A stretch of 64,000 nt of DNA from a bacterium (GCA_018435605.1 JAHDNF010000003.1:62001-126000), one strand, 5' to 3'. Numbered from the stretch's first letter, positions 25,120 through 38,100 are shown. The notes: generated by a model from the sequence alone, not told the origin. Made by a program: numbers and translations.

Positions 25120-25139
25120 AAATATACCACGGTATATTT
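25120..25139. promoter_or_regulatory. perfect inverted repeat, possible operator
   Basis: AAATATACC and GGTATATTT form a 9-base perfect palindrome with a 2-base centre, about 97 bases upstream of the Wza-like gene and just after uvrC. Its shape suits a dimeric repressor. It is too AT-rich and too short for a strong terminator. Confidence 0.4.
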
Positions 25140-25194
25140 TAGGCGTACAAGACAATTATCGTAAAAATGAAGAATTTGCGAAAAAACAACTCTG

Positions 25195-27024
25195 TCAAAT
25201 AAGATCGGGATGAAAAAAACCGAATATTTTTTGCGCGATATCCTGTCCGATTCCCTGAACTTGCAATAATTGTTCCAGTGAAGCGGTTTTTATATTTTTA
25301 AGACTTCCGAAATGTGTCAGTAAAAGTTGTTCCCGTTTTACGCCGATACCTGATATAGAAAGGGTTTTAGATGTTAACTTGTTTTTTTTACGCAAGTTAC
25401 GATGATATGAAACGGCGAATCGGTGCGCTTCGTCTCTTATTCTGTCCAAAACTTTTTTTTCTTCGGATGTTTCCAGTAAGAAAACAGGGTTTTTCTGGTT
25501 AGGCAAAAAAATACGTTCTTTTTTAACCGGTACTGTTGATGTGTTTTCTTTTGCAATAGCGATAAAGTCTATATGAGGAATGGTATCCGCTCTCTGTACG
25601 TAAGTAGACAATGCCGCGTTGAGTTGTCCTTTGCCTCCGTCGATGATTATCAAATCCGGATACGTCTGTTCGCGGATGGCTCGTTCAAGGCGGCGGGTGA
25701 GCACCTCGTGCATCATTGCAAAATCGTTTTGTCCTGAAACAGTTTTGATTTTATATCGCCGGTACAGATTCTTTTTAGGCTGGCCGTCGATAAATACGAC
25801 ATTAGACCCCACAGCCGAATCTCCATGAAATGTCGATATGTCAAAACACTCTATGCGTTGCGGATTGTTGGTAAGGTTCAGTTTGGTTTTTATTGAGGCA
25901 AGGTCGTCGCCCCGTTCTTTTTTCATTAGGAGATTTTGCCGAGCGCTTTTTTCCGCCATATCCAGCAATCGCACGGTTTCGCCTCGTTGTGGAGTACTTA
26001 TAGTTATTTTTTTTCCTGCTTGTTCCGTCAGCCATTCTTCGATTACGGCGTAGTCTTCAGGAAGATGGCGAAGCCATAAAGTGTCCGGAATAGGCCTATC
26101 CTGATAAAACTGTTGAAGAAATGACGAAATAAGTTCGTCTTCCGGAACCTGATTGTGAGGCAGTATAAATTGGTTTGAGTCGTCAAGTCTTCCGCGGCGT
26201 ATCTGAAGGATATGAACGGACAACTGAAGCGAATCGTACAGTATTCCGAAAACATCTTTATTTACATGGTGCTGGCTGACAATTTTTTGTTGTTCCAAAG
26301 ATTGTTCTATTGCGTAAATTCTATCCCGCAGAACCGCGGCGTGTTCGAAACGTTGTTCTTGCGCCGCTTGGGACATCTGCTTTTTTAGCGAATCGACCAG
26401 TTCGGATTTATTTCCCTGTAAGATCATTATAATTTCTTCAAGCATATGGTGGTAGTCGTCCGTAGAAATATTGCCTGTGCACGGGCCGCTACATTTGCGT
26501 ATTTGGCATAGAAGGCAAGGACGCGACCGGTTTTTAAAAACCCCGTCTTTGCAGGTTCGCAACGGATATATGAGTTGCAGGTATCGAATGGTTTCTTTAA
26601 GCTGTCTGCTTGACGAATATGGACCGAAATACAGGGCGCCGTCGCGTTTTTGACGTCGAACCAGTTCGAGGCGGGGGAAGGGCTCGTTTTTTTTTATCCT
26701 GATGTGAAAAAAGTTTTTATCGTCCCTCAAACGGATATTATAACGCGGGCGGTGTTTTTTTATCAGATTATTTTCAAGGATAAGCGCCTCTTTTTCCGTG
26801 GCGGTCATACAGAACTCTATGTCGGTAACCTGTTTCTGGATGAATTTTATCGAATAACGTGTGTCGGAGGATTTACGGAAATACGACCGAACCCGGGCTT
26901 TTAGATTAGCTGATTTGCCGATATACAATACCTGATTATCGGCATTTTTCATGATATAAACGCCGGGCTGTTCGGGAATTTGAGCTAGAAAAGCGTCTGA
27001 GATATGGTGTTCGTTAATTGTCAT
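25195..27024 (-). CDS. uvrC: UvrABC system protein C (excinuclease subunit)
   Basis: The 609-residue protein makes both incisions in nucleotide-excision repair. Domains in order: GIY-YIG nuclease (PGVYIMKNADNQVLYIGKSANLKARVRSY), a Cys-rich region (CLLCQIRKCSGPC), the UVR motif for UvrB binding (residues about 195-235), the RNase H-like C-terminal nuclease (IECFDISTFHGDSAVGSNVVF, DLIIIDGGKGQLNAA) and a tandem helix-hairpin-helix end (ISGIGVKREQLLLTHFG, VQGIGQDIAQKIF). It starts 13 bases after the uvrB stop without its own strong ribosome-binding site, so expression is probably coupled. Confidence 0.97.
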   Translation of the reverse strand: MTINEHHISDAFLAQIPEQPGVYIMKNADNQVLYIGKSANLKARVRSYFRKSSDTRYSIKFIQKQVTDIEFCMTATEKEALILENNLIKKHRPRYNIRLRDDKNFFHIRIKKNEPFPRLELVRRQKRDGALYFGPYSSSRQLKETIRYLQLIYPLRTCKDGVFKNRSRPCLLCQIRKCSGPCTGNISTDDYHHMLEEIIMILQGNKSELVDSLKKQMSQAAQEQRFEHAAVLRDRIYAIEQSLEQQKIVSQHHVNKDVFGILYDSLQLSVHILQIRRGRLDDSNQFILPHNQVPEDELISSFLQQFYQDRPIPDTLWLRHLPEDYAVIEEWLTEQAGKKITISTPQRGETVRLLDMAEKSARQNLLMKKERGDDLASIKTKLNLTNNPQRIECFDISTFHGDSAVGSNVVFIDGQPKKNLYRRYKIKTVSGQNDFAMMHEVLTRRLERAIREQTYPDLIIIDGGKGQLNAALSTYVQRADTIPHIDFIAIAKENTSTVPVKKERIFLPNQKNPVFLLETSEEKKVLDRIRDEAHRFAVSYHRNLRKKNKLTSKTLSISGIGVKREQLLLTHFGSLKNIKTASLEQLLQVQGIGQDIAQKIFGFFHPDLI

Positions 27025-27037
27025 AAAAAAAGTGCTG

Positions 27038-29029
27038 TCATTTTATCATTTCGAGTTTTTTCAAATCTTTAATTTGATCGCGTAACTGCGCGGCATGTTC
27101 ATAGTCGAGCTTGTTCGCCGCTTCGTACATCTGCCTCTCCATTTCGGCAATGAATGCCAACAAATCTTTTTCGCAATTAAACCCGCGGTCTAGCTTTTGA
27201 TCGACGTTGACGGTCACATAATCGGCTTCGTATATAGATGCGAGCACATCTTTGATCGTCTTTTTGATGCTTTCCGGAGTGATGCCGTGCTTTTCATTGT
27301 ATTCCATCTGAATCTTACGGCGCCGTTCGGTTTCGCTTACGGCGCGTTGAATGGATGCGGTAATGGTATCGGCATACATGACCACACGTCCGTTGATGTT
27401 GCGTGCGGCACGTCCGCATGTCTGTATAAGAGATGTTTCCGAACGGAGAAACCCTTCTTTATCAGCGTCCAGAATGGCAACCAACGATACTTCAGGTATA
27501 TCAAGTCCTTCCCTGAGCAGGTTGACTCCAACCAGTACATCGAATTTTTTAAGCCGCAGGTCGCGTATGATTTCTATCCGCTCAAGCGTATCAATATCTG
27601 AATGCAGGTATCGGACTTTGATATGGCGTTGTTCGAGGTATCTGGTAAGTTCTTCAGCCATATTTTTAGTCAGAGTAGTTATCAGAGTCCGTTCGTTGCG
27701 TTCCGTAACCGGTATAAGTTCCTCAAAAAGATCATCAACCTGATCGGACGCTTTCTTTATAACTATTTGCGGATCTATAAGGCCGGTGGGGCGTATGATC
27801 TGTTCTACGACAATCCCGCCTGCTTTTTTTAGTTCATATTCTGCTGGCGTAGCGGAAACATATATCACCTGCCCTGATTGTTTTTCGTATTCCTCAAACG
27901 ACAGCGGACGGTTGTCTATAGCGGACGGTAAACGGAATCCGTAGTTGACCAGTGTTTCTTTACGTGATCGGTCGCCCCTTTGCATCCCTTTTATTTGCGG
28001 AATGGTTACGTGGCTTTCATCAATGACAACTATAGCGTCTTTAGGTAGATAGTTGAGCAATGTATTGGGCGGTTCGCCCTGTTTGCGTCCGTCGAGATGT
28101 CGTGAATAGTTTTCAATACCGGAACAGTAACCGGTTTCGCGAAGCATTTCAAGATCGAACTGGGTTCGCTGTTCGAGACGCTGGAATTCCACATATTTCT
28201 TTTCAGATTTTAGTACCGCCAGAGTCTGTTCGAGCTCTTGTTCAATACTTTCTATGGCGCGTTCAAGCTGGCTTTTAGGAACGACATAATGGCTTCCCGG
28301 ATAAATTGCGGCACGGCGCAAACTGCGCAAAACTTTTCCGTCGAGGTAATTTATTTCCAGAATATTTTCTATACAATCGCCGAACAGTTCTATTCGAGTT
28401 ACTTTTTCTTCTTCGTATGCAGGAAACACGTCGATCACGTCGCCTCGGACTCTGAATGTTCCTCGGTGAAAATCAATGTCGTTGCGGTTGTATTGAATCG
28501 ATACCAGTTTATGTAATATGTCACGCCGTGATATATTCATTCCGGTTTCGATAAAAAGCATCATTTTGTGATAAGATTCAGGCGATCCTATACCATATAT
28601 GCACGAAACGCTGGCTACTACAATAACGTCATGGCGTGTCAGTAGTGATCGCGTAGCGGAATGCCTCATTTTGTCTATATGTTCGTTGATGGATGCGTCT
28701 TTTTCGATATAAGTGTCGGTCTGAGGCATATATGCTTCAGGTTGATAGTAGTCGTAATAACTAACAAAATATTCTACCGCATTATCCGGAAACAATTCGC
28801 TGAATTCTTCGTAAAGCTGAGCCGCAAGTGTTTTATTGTGAGCGATAACTAGAGCAGGGCGGTCAACTCTGTTCAATACGTTTGCAATGGTAAACGTCTT
28901 GCCCGAACCGGTAACTCCCAATAGTACCTGATGTTTGCGTTGTTTATTTATACCTGTGACCAGCTGGTCTATAGCCTGCGGCTGATCGCCTCGTGGAGTA
29001 TAATTTGTCATTAAGGAAAGAGAACTCAT
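27038..29029 (-). CDS. uvrB: UvrABC system protein B (damage-recognition helicase)
   Basis: The 663-residue protein has Walker [15 protein letters not shown], the damage-sensing beta-hairpin region [22 protein letters not shown], helicase motifs including [11 protein letters not shown] and QTCGRAARN, and the C-terminal UVR domain ([15 protein letters not shown]) that binds UvrC. I use the second ATG, at 29029, because GAGG lies about 7 bases upstream and the family start pattern ([12 protein letters not shown]) follows within 15 residues. uvrA is not in the window. The giant gene ends 87 bases upstream on the same strand, and I see no terminator between them. Confidence 0.96.
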   Translation of the reverse strand: MSSLSLMTNYTPRGDQPQAIDQLVTGINKQRKHQVLLGVTGSGKTFTIANVLNRVDRPALVIAHNKTLAAQLYEEFSELFPDNAVEYFVSYYDYYQPEAYMPQTDTYIEKDASINEHIDKMRHSATRSLLTRHDVIVVASVSCIYGIGSPESYHKMMLFIETGMNISRRDILHKLVSIQYNRNDIDFHRGTFRVRGDVIDVFPAYEEEKVTRIELFGDCIENILEINYLDGKVLRSLRRAAIYPGSHYVVPKSQLERAIESIEQELEQTLAVLKSEKKYVEFQRLEQRTQFDLEMLRETGYCSGIENYSRHLDGRKQGEPPNTLLNYLPKDAIVVIDESHVTIPQIKGMQRGDRSRKETLVNYGFRLPSAIDNRPLSFEEYEKQSGQVIYVSATPAEYELKKAGGIVVEQIIRPTGLIDPQIVIKKASDQVDDLFEELIPVTERNERTLITTLTKNMAEELTRYLEQRHIKVRYLHSDIDTLERIEIIRDLRLKKFDVLVGVNLLREGLDIPEVSLVAILDADKEGFLRSETSLIQTCGRAARNINGRVVMYADTITASIQRAVSETERRRKIQMEYNEKHGITPESIKKTIKDVLASIYEADYVTVNVDQKLDRGFNCEKDLLAFIAEMERQMYEAANKLDYEHAAQLRDQIKDLKKLEMIK

Positions 29030-29116
29030 AAAATACCTCATGTTCGGCTATGAAATCGAATAAATGATATCATTACCTTCCGGACAATGCAACGGGCAAA
29101 AGAGGAAGAGCGTTTT

Positions 29117-32100
29117 TTACAACGAAGATTCTATGACTGCCCGTTGACGGTTGGGCAGGCGATATCTGAGCGGATCGGGAATAACATCTTCTTCGATAGC
29201 GAGTCCGAGATTAGGGTTAATGCCGATTTGTTCAAATGCGTTGTAGGCAAACAAAGGATAGGTTGATTTGATCTGATTGGTGAATTGGATTATTTTTTCT
29301 ACAGGGGTACCCTTTTCAAATGTTTTAAATTGAATTTTTGCGTCAGCCAGCATATCCAGTACGAATGAATGGTCTTCTCCAAGATCGATCAAACGATCCG
29401 ACGCAATTTTTATCATTCCCATATCTACGTCTATATGAACATCGCTTGCGGTAGTCAGATCGGCAATTTTTTTTGCGAAGTACTCAATAGCCAGCGAACT
29501 GTATACATCTATGAAAATCATAAATTTTGTTTCATCGACAATCCCGTTTTGTTTTACTGAGTCTATAAGATCTGCAATTTGCGGCATAGAGCCTGATTTT
29601 GCAATAGCGTCTGCAATACGTGCCGAGATGGCGTAAGATGGGACTCGCATTTGTTCTTGCAACAGCAGTTGTTGCGCCTGATGTCCGATACCAAGTGTTT
29701 TTGCGTATGCGAAATACGCCTGCAGGTCGGCGTCTTGGCCGGATAAAGCCTGTCGCAGGAGAATTCGTAATTTTATAGAGTTCTGAAGCAGTTCGTTTAT
29801 TGCATGTTCTTTGGTTGAGGCGGCAGGGAAATATTCAGTTAATAGTCCATTGTCCATTTGAGCGGATATACGCTGTGTGTCATCGCTGTCAAAAATAAAC
29901 GTAAACTGTTGTAAAAACGATTCGAAATCGTCTATGTGACGCATATCGAAGGTAATTGACGGCGAATATTCTTTGATTAACAGGTTGTTGTCTTTTTGGG
30001 CAAGGTCAATGGTGAACGATCGGTTTTGCGTTGACAGTATTGTTCTTATCAGCTCGGTTTTTGCCTGCTCGGAATGTTTTGCGGTGTCAGTCGTATATTT
30101 TCCATAAACTCTGTCGAATAGTTGATTGGCGGATAAATGGGATAAATTGAAAAGCGATTGTATAGCCGCAAACATCTGAAAATTCAGTGAGGAGCTGTTG
30201 CCGACCAGTGCAATCGGTTTTGATAAGAAAATGTTTTCGGCTCTCAAAAGTAATGGTAACTGGGAAATACGCAGTTTAATCTGTCCGAATGTAGCTGAGC
30301 GGTTTTTAACGTCAAATTGAGGCAGAACAAGGGATAAGAAAACCGGTTCCGGCAACCCTGTATTTTGAGAAAGTGATTTAAGGTGATTCAGGATGTCTGC
30401 CGGATCAGTTCTGATCATAAAAATCAGTTTATCGAGTGATTCAAGTATATTCTGGTCATAACCCGGATTAGGAATATAAGTTCCGTCAGGCAACTGTATC
30501 TGCGCCACGAAACGCTGTCTTGACAATGCAGTTTTTGCCAGAATCAATTGCGATGGTGAGAGTGTGTTAGATGATCTTATGCTGTCCATGAAGTTTTGAG
30601 TATCTTTCTGAGATATGAGTCGGTCTGCTTTTATTTCTGATATCTGTAACGCGCGCAGTTGATTGAGATAAAATTCCGCGGTTGCAGGTAGGTATATATC
30701 GTTATACCTGACGGCGAATTGCTCAACGGTATTTTGTGCAGATTGAATAGCGGTATGTAGTTGATTTGTATATAACATGATTGCATCTATAGATTCTCTC
30801 AGGTCGTCGGTTTGTATAAGTGAAGCGAAAGCAGGGGTAATATCTATGGGTACAGTTTTGTCGAAATTTGAGAGAACTATAGCCGAGATATGTCGTAATA
30901 TTTCCTGTCGTTGATCGGATGAATCAATATTTTTATTAAGATGATTGTTGGCAAATCGTATAATGCTGTCGCTGGCAAATTTGCCGAAATCGGTTCTTGT
31001 AATTACGGCAGTGAAATTTTGAAATGCCGTTATATTCCCTTCAAGAGCGTCCAGTATCCCTTTGAAAATGTCCGGAATGATCTGCGGATCCGCTTGTTTG
31101 AGCAGTGAAAACATGAAGTGCTCGTCATTTACAATCGGGCGCATGTATATGGCGTCGGTTATCAAATAAATATCCGAGCGTTTTCTAGTTTCGTCGAATA
31201 GAAAAACCGGTGCGTTTGTTTCGGGTATAACGCCATACTTGAGATATAATCTGGTTATGCGTTCTACTGTTTGACGCAGTATCAGCCGCTCGTCGGATGT
31301 GATCTGTTGTGCTTTGTCAGTTATGGCGTTGAGTGGGTTTGCCAGCGGTTTGAACTCATTTGGCAATGTGCTATAGAAAGCTACTTCAAAGGTGTATTGC
31401 TCCGGTAGTTTTACCGTAAGGCGTGTAAGAAGGTTTACAGGATGCATAACCTGATCTGAAATCGTGTCCATTTCTCTGCGTTGCATCTGCATAATTGCAT
31501 CGTTCCAGTTTAATTGATCATGAAGTGTCAGGCGCGCAAAAACATCGAACTGGTCTTTAATGGTAGTTACGCTGATTTTTAAAAATATTGTGGATTCGAT
31601 AGATTCAAGCGGCGTAACAGTAATTTTGGTAATATCTTGTAACGATATATTATGTGCTTGTGCGATGCGGCTCAGGACTCCGCCTGCTCCCATCATGGCA
31701 AGTATATCCTGATTTATGGTTTCGGATGAAGCCATAGATACAGCTTGAGTCTCTGGAAACGCAAGTAACGGTAAACCGGCCAGTTTCTCTACTGCGATGG
31801 CATCATCTTGCAATGCGAACTGATAAATCTGTCCTGATGTTTTTAAAAGATTGTCGGGTATATTGGATATCATGTTCCGCAAGCCTATGATGCGTTTGTT
31901 AAGTCTTATTCTATCCGAGCTATCCAATAAACCGGCGAGTCTGCTAAGTTCGTTATAAGATGCGGTAACCTTATTGTAATCTCCAATTAAAACGAAAAAA
32001 GCGTTGTTTTCGTGCAAGTGTAGTTCAATAAATTCAGTTGGTAACGGTTCGTTTGCGTCCAGTATATAAAACTTATTTTCGTAACCGTAGTCAGCCATAA

Positions 32101-35100
32101 GGTTAACGCCTGTTGAGTCGACAGAGGAAAGAAGCAACTCTATTTTTCGCTGATTTGATACGGGTGATTCCAAGATAGCGTTCATCATCAGTTCTATAGC
32201 TTCGTATCGTGTAAAGATGGTTGAGGTAAAGTCGTCATAGCTTTCGTATCTTGTTTCCATGTTCATGTTGATCAGCCTGATAATAATTTGTTCCTTGAGC
32301 TGTTGAGGAGTTAGTTCCAGTAGTTCGCGAAGCCCGCGTGCGGTTGTTTCGTTGAACCAAGTGAACAGGTAATCTTCTTCCGATCCGATAAGATAAGGTA
32401 TGCGCAGAGCCATTGAAATGCCCATACCGTTAATCGTATCAGAAGTGTTGAAAGGGTCTAACCATCCGGATTCGGAAATTTCAAATAAGATTCCTTCAGT
32501 TTGATATAACATTTGGCCGGTATTCTGATCTAGCAGATTTCTTCCTGAAGCGTTTACAAATAAAAGCAGTGCGGAGCCGAATTCTTCAAGAAACGATGTC
32601 GAAAAAGATAAGCCGTCCTGTTGTTTGGTTTGATTCCATGTATCTACGAAAGATGGATAATGATGGTCAAGCCATAAGTCAAAAGCCTCGGTTCCTTCCG
32701 GTAGTTCGGCCAGTTGCCGGAATTGTTCTAAGGAAAGCGGATTGATTAACGGCAAATTGCTTTTTATTAAATGTGAATAATTGTGATAAGCCTTTTCCAT
32801 ATCGGCTTGTTGCTCCATGGACATTCGAGTTGAAGCAGAGATATAGGCAAGAGGCGTAGCGCGCACGCCAAGCATTGCCGTAATAGTAGAGTATATACCG
32901 GTATTTACGGACAAGACGGGGTTGTCGGCAACGATTCTCTCGATAATGTTTGCAATCGCGGTAGCGGCGAAATGTTGTTCTCCAATTGCGGAAAGAGTAT
33001 AGAAAAACGAAGCGGTATCCGGCCATAACGAGCTTATGGCGGTTTTTATATATGGTTTAAATGATTCCGGAGAGTTTGGGAACAATGCCTCCAGATGTGA
33101 TGTATTGCCATCGGCATTAATTTTTTCAATGACCGCTACAATCTCAGTGTTTTTTAAAACTTGCGGTATGTATTTTTTAGTAATCAAGTCTGACAGTAAG
33201 GAAGACGGATACACGTTCATGAACGATTCGGCATATTGAAGTTTTAATCCGAGCTGATATTCTATTTCCATAAGCATATCCTGAAACCATGGAGCCTGCT
33301 GATATGATCTGCCGACTGCCAGCGAATAATAAAAAAGAGCGTTGGCGTTATCCTGTGTTGACGGGAAAGATCGAACGATATTTATATCTGGAATACTCAT
33401 TGCCGTAGATGATAATAGTCCTACCCTATGACCGTATGTATCCTGAATATATATATTCAGGCGCGGATTGTGCACCATGCGCAGTCTAACATGGTCGGCA
33501 AGATTAAGATTGTCGGCGGACATACCATCGCTGTCAGTTAATTTCAATGGAGTGATATCAAGCCATTCCAGCAGTGACGCTTCGTTGAATAGGAGTGTGT
33601 TAGATGCCTTGGTCACTTTTCGATGAAATACAAGATTGTCAGCGGCTATTATGGTTTTAGCAAGCAGTTTACCCGGTAAAGGATGCATTACCGGCGCGGT
33701 AGATAATTCGGGTAAAATAAAAACCGATGATACGGCATGGTCGCCAAGTTCCTGATATAACATATTCAGTATCCATTTTATGGATTCCAAATTACCGGCT
33801 AAGACAATCGGCTTGCCTTCATCTATAGATTGTTTTGCTAAAGATAGATATGGCGAGAACATTGATTTTATAACCTGTGTTTCGGTTGCAAGCTGTGACA
33901 GGTCTTGCTCGTTAAGCGGTTCATGTGATGCGAGTTTATCGAAAAAATCTTTATGGTTTTGCATATACATGAATGTTGCGGTTTTGTTTGAATGGGTAAC
34001 TGTGTTTATTTCGTCTAAAAGGGTATCGAAATGTTCCGTGAAATACTGCTGTTTGAAGATAACATCTATTTTTTCCGTTTGGAGCAGTAATTTAAGTGTT
34101 CCTCTGATAATATCTGGATGATATTTGCCGGACCGGAGTATAGTATGCAATTTTTCTAGGGTTGCGTATCCGTGTTGGTTATCTGAAATAATATTGTAGA
34201 AGGAATTCAAATCTTCCCCTTGAAAATTGAAAACTCGGTTTAAATCTGGAACGGATAACAAAGTATGGGTAATACGAGATCGAGCTTCTTCCAATTGATC
34301 TATGGTTGAAATACGTTCGTTTTGCATGTCATCGACTAAAGATAAGAGCCGGTTAAGCAGTGAAAATTCTATTTCGTCATTCTCGTTGATTTTATTTCTG
34401 AATTGTCCTGTAATTTCAGTGATAACCCATTCTAGCTGTTGTAATACTCCGGATTCCGATAATGGCTGTATGCGGTATGGAAATGGAGAATAATTGGTAA
34501 TAAACCATTTACCTGAAGCGGGATCGATGCGTAAATTGTTGCGGGTTATATTGACGTAAAGAGCGCCCTGACTGCTTAGAAATCTTGCTACGTCAATTAC
34601 ATCGTTGAGTGCGTCCATGATATCTAACAAAAGTTCGGCTGGAGTTTTATCGGATTGTCGTATGTATTCAAGAAGTGTCGGGCCGGATATTTGCGAAAGA
34701 ACGAGCACGCCGGTTTCTTCATCGTATTGATGTACTTTAGGAACGCCTAAAGGAACTGTTTGTCGTTCAACCAAATCCCAAATATGAGATAGGCGTTCGC
34801 CTTCGTCTTTACTGACGGTAGTCTTTAGAAAAACATGTTCTCCCGAAGGCGATTCCGCCAGATATGCTACAAAAGAATCGCCGCGTTGTACGCGGTCAAG
34901 CAGTTTGTATTCCACTCCCCCTACTTTGACTTTGGTTTGGGCAGACAAATCGATCTGTTGCGCTTTATCTGTCAGCATGTTCATTAAAGGAGAAATGACT
35001 TCGCCGTCTTTTTCCACTCGTGTTTCAAAGGTTCCCACTACGACGCGGATATCCGGATATTTTCTCATCAGTCGTTCAACCGCCGAAGGGTCAGCGGTGA

Positions 35101-38100
35101 GAGTTACAAACACTATTTCCTCAGGTAAAGCGATGTTGTTTTGCAAAATTGTTTCTATATTTTTAACTGCGGTGGAACCGGTCATAATTCCTTCGTCTAC
35201 AATAAATACTGTCCCTCTTTCTGTAGGCTCGATTTGGTCTGCCCCCAATACGGTATTTTTTGTTGTATCGATTTCTACAGTAATATAATCGATATCATCC
35301 AGCATATTGGTCAGTTTACGTGCGACCGGCAAACCTCTTTGTGAAATGGATACGACAATATGTTTATGTTCGGAGGTTCGATCGACATAACGAAGTTCAA
35401 CTTCCTGTGAAAGCTGTTCTGAGAGAAACAATAACTGGTTTAAATACTTTCCGGTTGTCCGTTCAGTTGCAACAAGCGTATCAAACCGTTCTCTTAGTTC
35501 CGGTTTGATTTCCGATAAAACTGCCAGCCTGCCGTGTGCCATCATATCTTTAAGCGCTTCAGATAGTTCTACCGGTGTTTCTGTTATATATTTTGCCGAT
35601 TCAACCGACAACGTTTCTTTTTCGATGATAAGGACAATAGATGGTGTCTCTACTTCTATTCCATCAAAGCGTACTCCTGCAATCTCATGCGGAACGGATT
35701 CGCTGAAATCAACAAAAGAGAAATTCGGATCAAGTTTTTCAAAATATTTTCCCGTGTATCCTTTTGCCGCATCGAAATATCGAAACGGGTTTGGTTCGCG
35801 GGCAACTATCAGATTAACAGTTTGGTGTTCCATAGCTTTAACTGTAACACGTTCTCTGGCGACTAGTTTTCCGGAACTATCGCGTCGTTCGATGACGGTA
35901 GAAAAATCATGTTTTAAAAAATCTTGCATCTGGCTGACATATGATGCCTGAGGGCTTCCTGTGGGAATGATCACCCCGCTGGCGCCAAATTGTGCGGCGT
36001 TTCTTATAGCCGCTATAACTGACGCTATACCTATATCATGTGCAATTTGCCCGCCTGAAGAATAGTAAAATTGATTCACTATATACATTCTGATAGTGCG
36101 GTCTATATTTGCCGGAACCAAAGCCTGATTGACTCGGTCGCGTATATCGCCTTTATATTTTCCCAGATACAATCCTCCGGTTACCATAGCGGAAAAGATA
36201 TAACCGGGGAGGTTTTTAGTATACGAACTTACATTGCCGGGAGCTAGACAAGTGCCGCCGCCGGATAATCCGAATCGCAACCAATCCGGCACATCGTCAG
36301 AAGTCCATGCGACGATTGTTTCTTTGTGTTTGAGCTCGGGATGTGCGGAAAGATCTATTCTATCAGTCATATCACGTTGCCATGTGGACGAATATATTTT
36401 GGCTTCAGCCTGAGCTTTCGCCAGCGCCTGCGAGTCGGTCAAGCTGGGATCTTTAGTAAGCAGTTCTTCTTGAATAGTTTGAGTCAATATGGCTTCGTAT
36501 ATGGCAAGCTGGGTCTTGGTTTCCGGAGTGCCGCCGTATTTGATATGCTTGAGGCTTAATCCTTCTTTTAAGTATCCTTCGACCGCTTTACGTAACAGAT
36601 TTATTCCTTGTGGAGTTTCTTCCTGTAAATCTGTACGATACAGCCAGTAATTAGTGACTTGTTCTATGCGAGGCAATTTTGCCAATATATCTTCTTCGGA
36701 TTCGAATGCGTCCGGAAAATCAAGCTGTATGAATCTGGCGAACAGTTTCATTACTTCTGTATGAAATGCCCGGACGTTAGGATATCTATTAATAGAGTCG
36801 ATAAGGTTATCTAAAGCCAGATTAGATTTGTTTTCGTCTTGTTCCAATATATGATAGTTATCGGTGAGTATTAGCAAGAAATCTAGTATATCTGCAAATA
36901 GTTTCTGATCTTTTTTGGTGAATTTAGTAGAAGTGAAATGAGTGATTTTCCGGATTATATCTTGTTTTCGGGATGCGATTTCAAATCGTTTTAACATACC
37001 TCGGTATAACTGACGGTTATCAATAAGAGAAGCAAAAATTTCTTCTCTGCGTTCTGTCGTCGTTTGCAGTTTTAATGTTTCGATAAAAAGATCATTATTG
37101 AACGACCGGCTAGGAATTAGCCCGTAAATATTAGCTTGATCGATATTTGCAAAAAGGTGCAGAAAATTGGACGCTATACGCTGTTTGGTTGAGTTTGAGC
37201 CCCTTATAAAAGGAGCGGAAAAAAGTTGTTTTATGGATTCGAGCAGACCTAAATCGTTTTCCGCTATTATCAATGCTGGTAAAATAGCGTAAACCGGTAT
37301 TCCGGGTTCGCTCAATGCACCTTGCGCATCAGTTTTTTCAGTGAAACGGTCAAAGATATCTTTCATTGACATGCCTTCGGGAATAAATTCGCTGATGTAA
37401 GGTACAATATGGAAAACAAACATCTTGTTTTCTATGGGCTGAGCAAAGGTTGAGTTGACAGCGCTAAATATGAGATTAAATGTTTGTATGTCATCTCGCA
37501 AATGTTTATAGGGTTCTTTTTGAGACGCTACTTTAATTACAAATTCCTTATAGCTGGTTAGGATATGTTTATCTGTCTTAATAGCGGATGTTAAAAGTTG
37601 AGTAGCGCGCAGTTCGTTGCTATCTGGAAACAAAGAAACAATCTGCAACCAATCGTTAACTCTATCCGGATGATTCTTGATATTCGATTGTACCCACTCA
37701 GAGAAACTGCTGTCCTCGCTGAATACCGTTAAAATAGAATAGATATAAGGCTGTATCGGTTTGCCTGAATATAATAATTCGAGCGCGTGTGACAAAACAA
37801 ATGCTTTATGCCATGCGGGGGTAATATCCGAATTAATGAATGGAATAAGTTCGATGAAATCGGGATGCTCGTTGGCATATAGTTTAATTAGATCGTTAGC
37901 GATAGTCTGTACGCTGTCGCTGTTGTCGATATTGCCTGCCATTGAATTGAATGCTTGAATGGCGGCATCGGTATTTTTGGAGTACAGAACAAACAATAAG
38001 TTGGCGGATATATGCGGCGATATAGCTGATAGTCGTTCGATTATACTTACCCAGCGTGAGTGTGTAAAATCTTTGGGCAAAATATGTTCTGAAAAATTGA

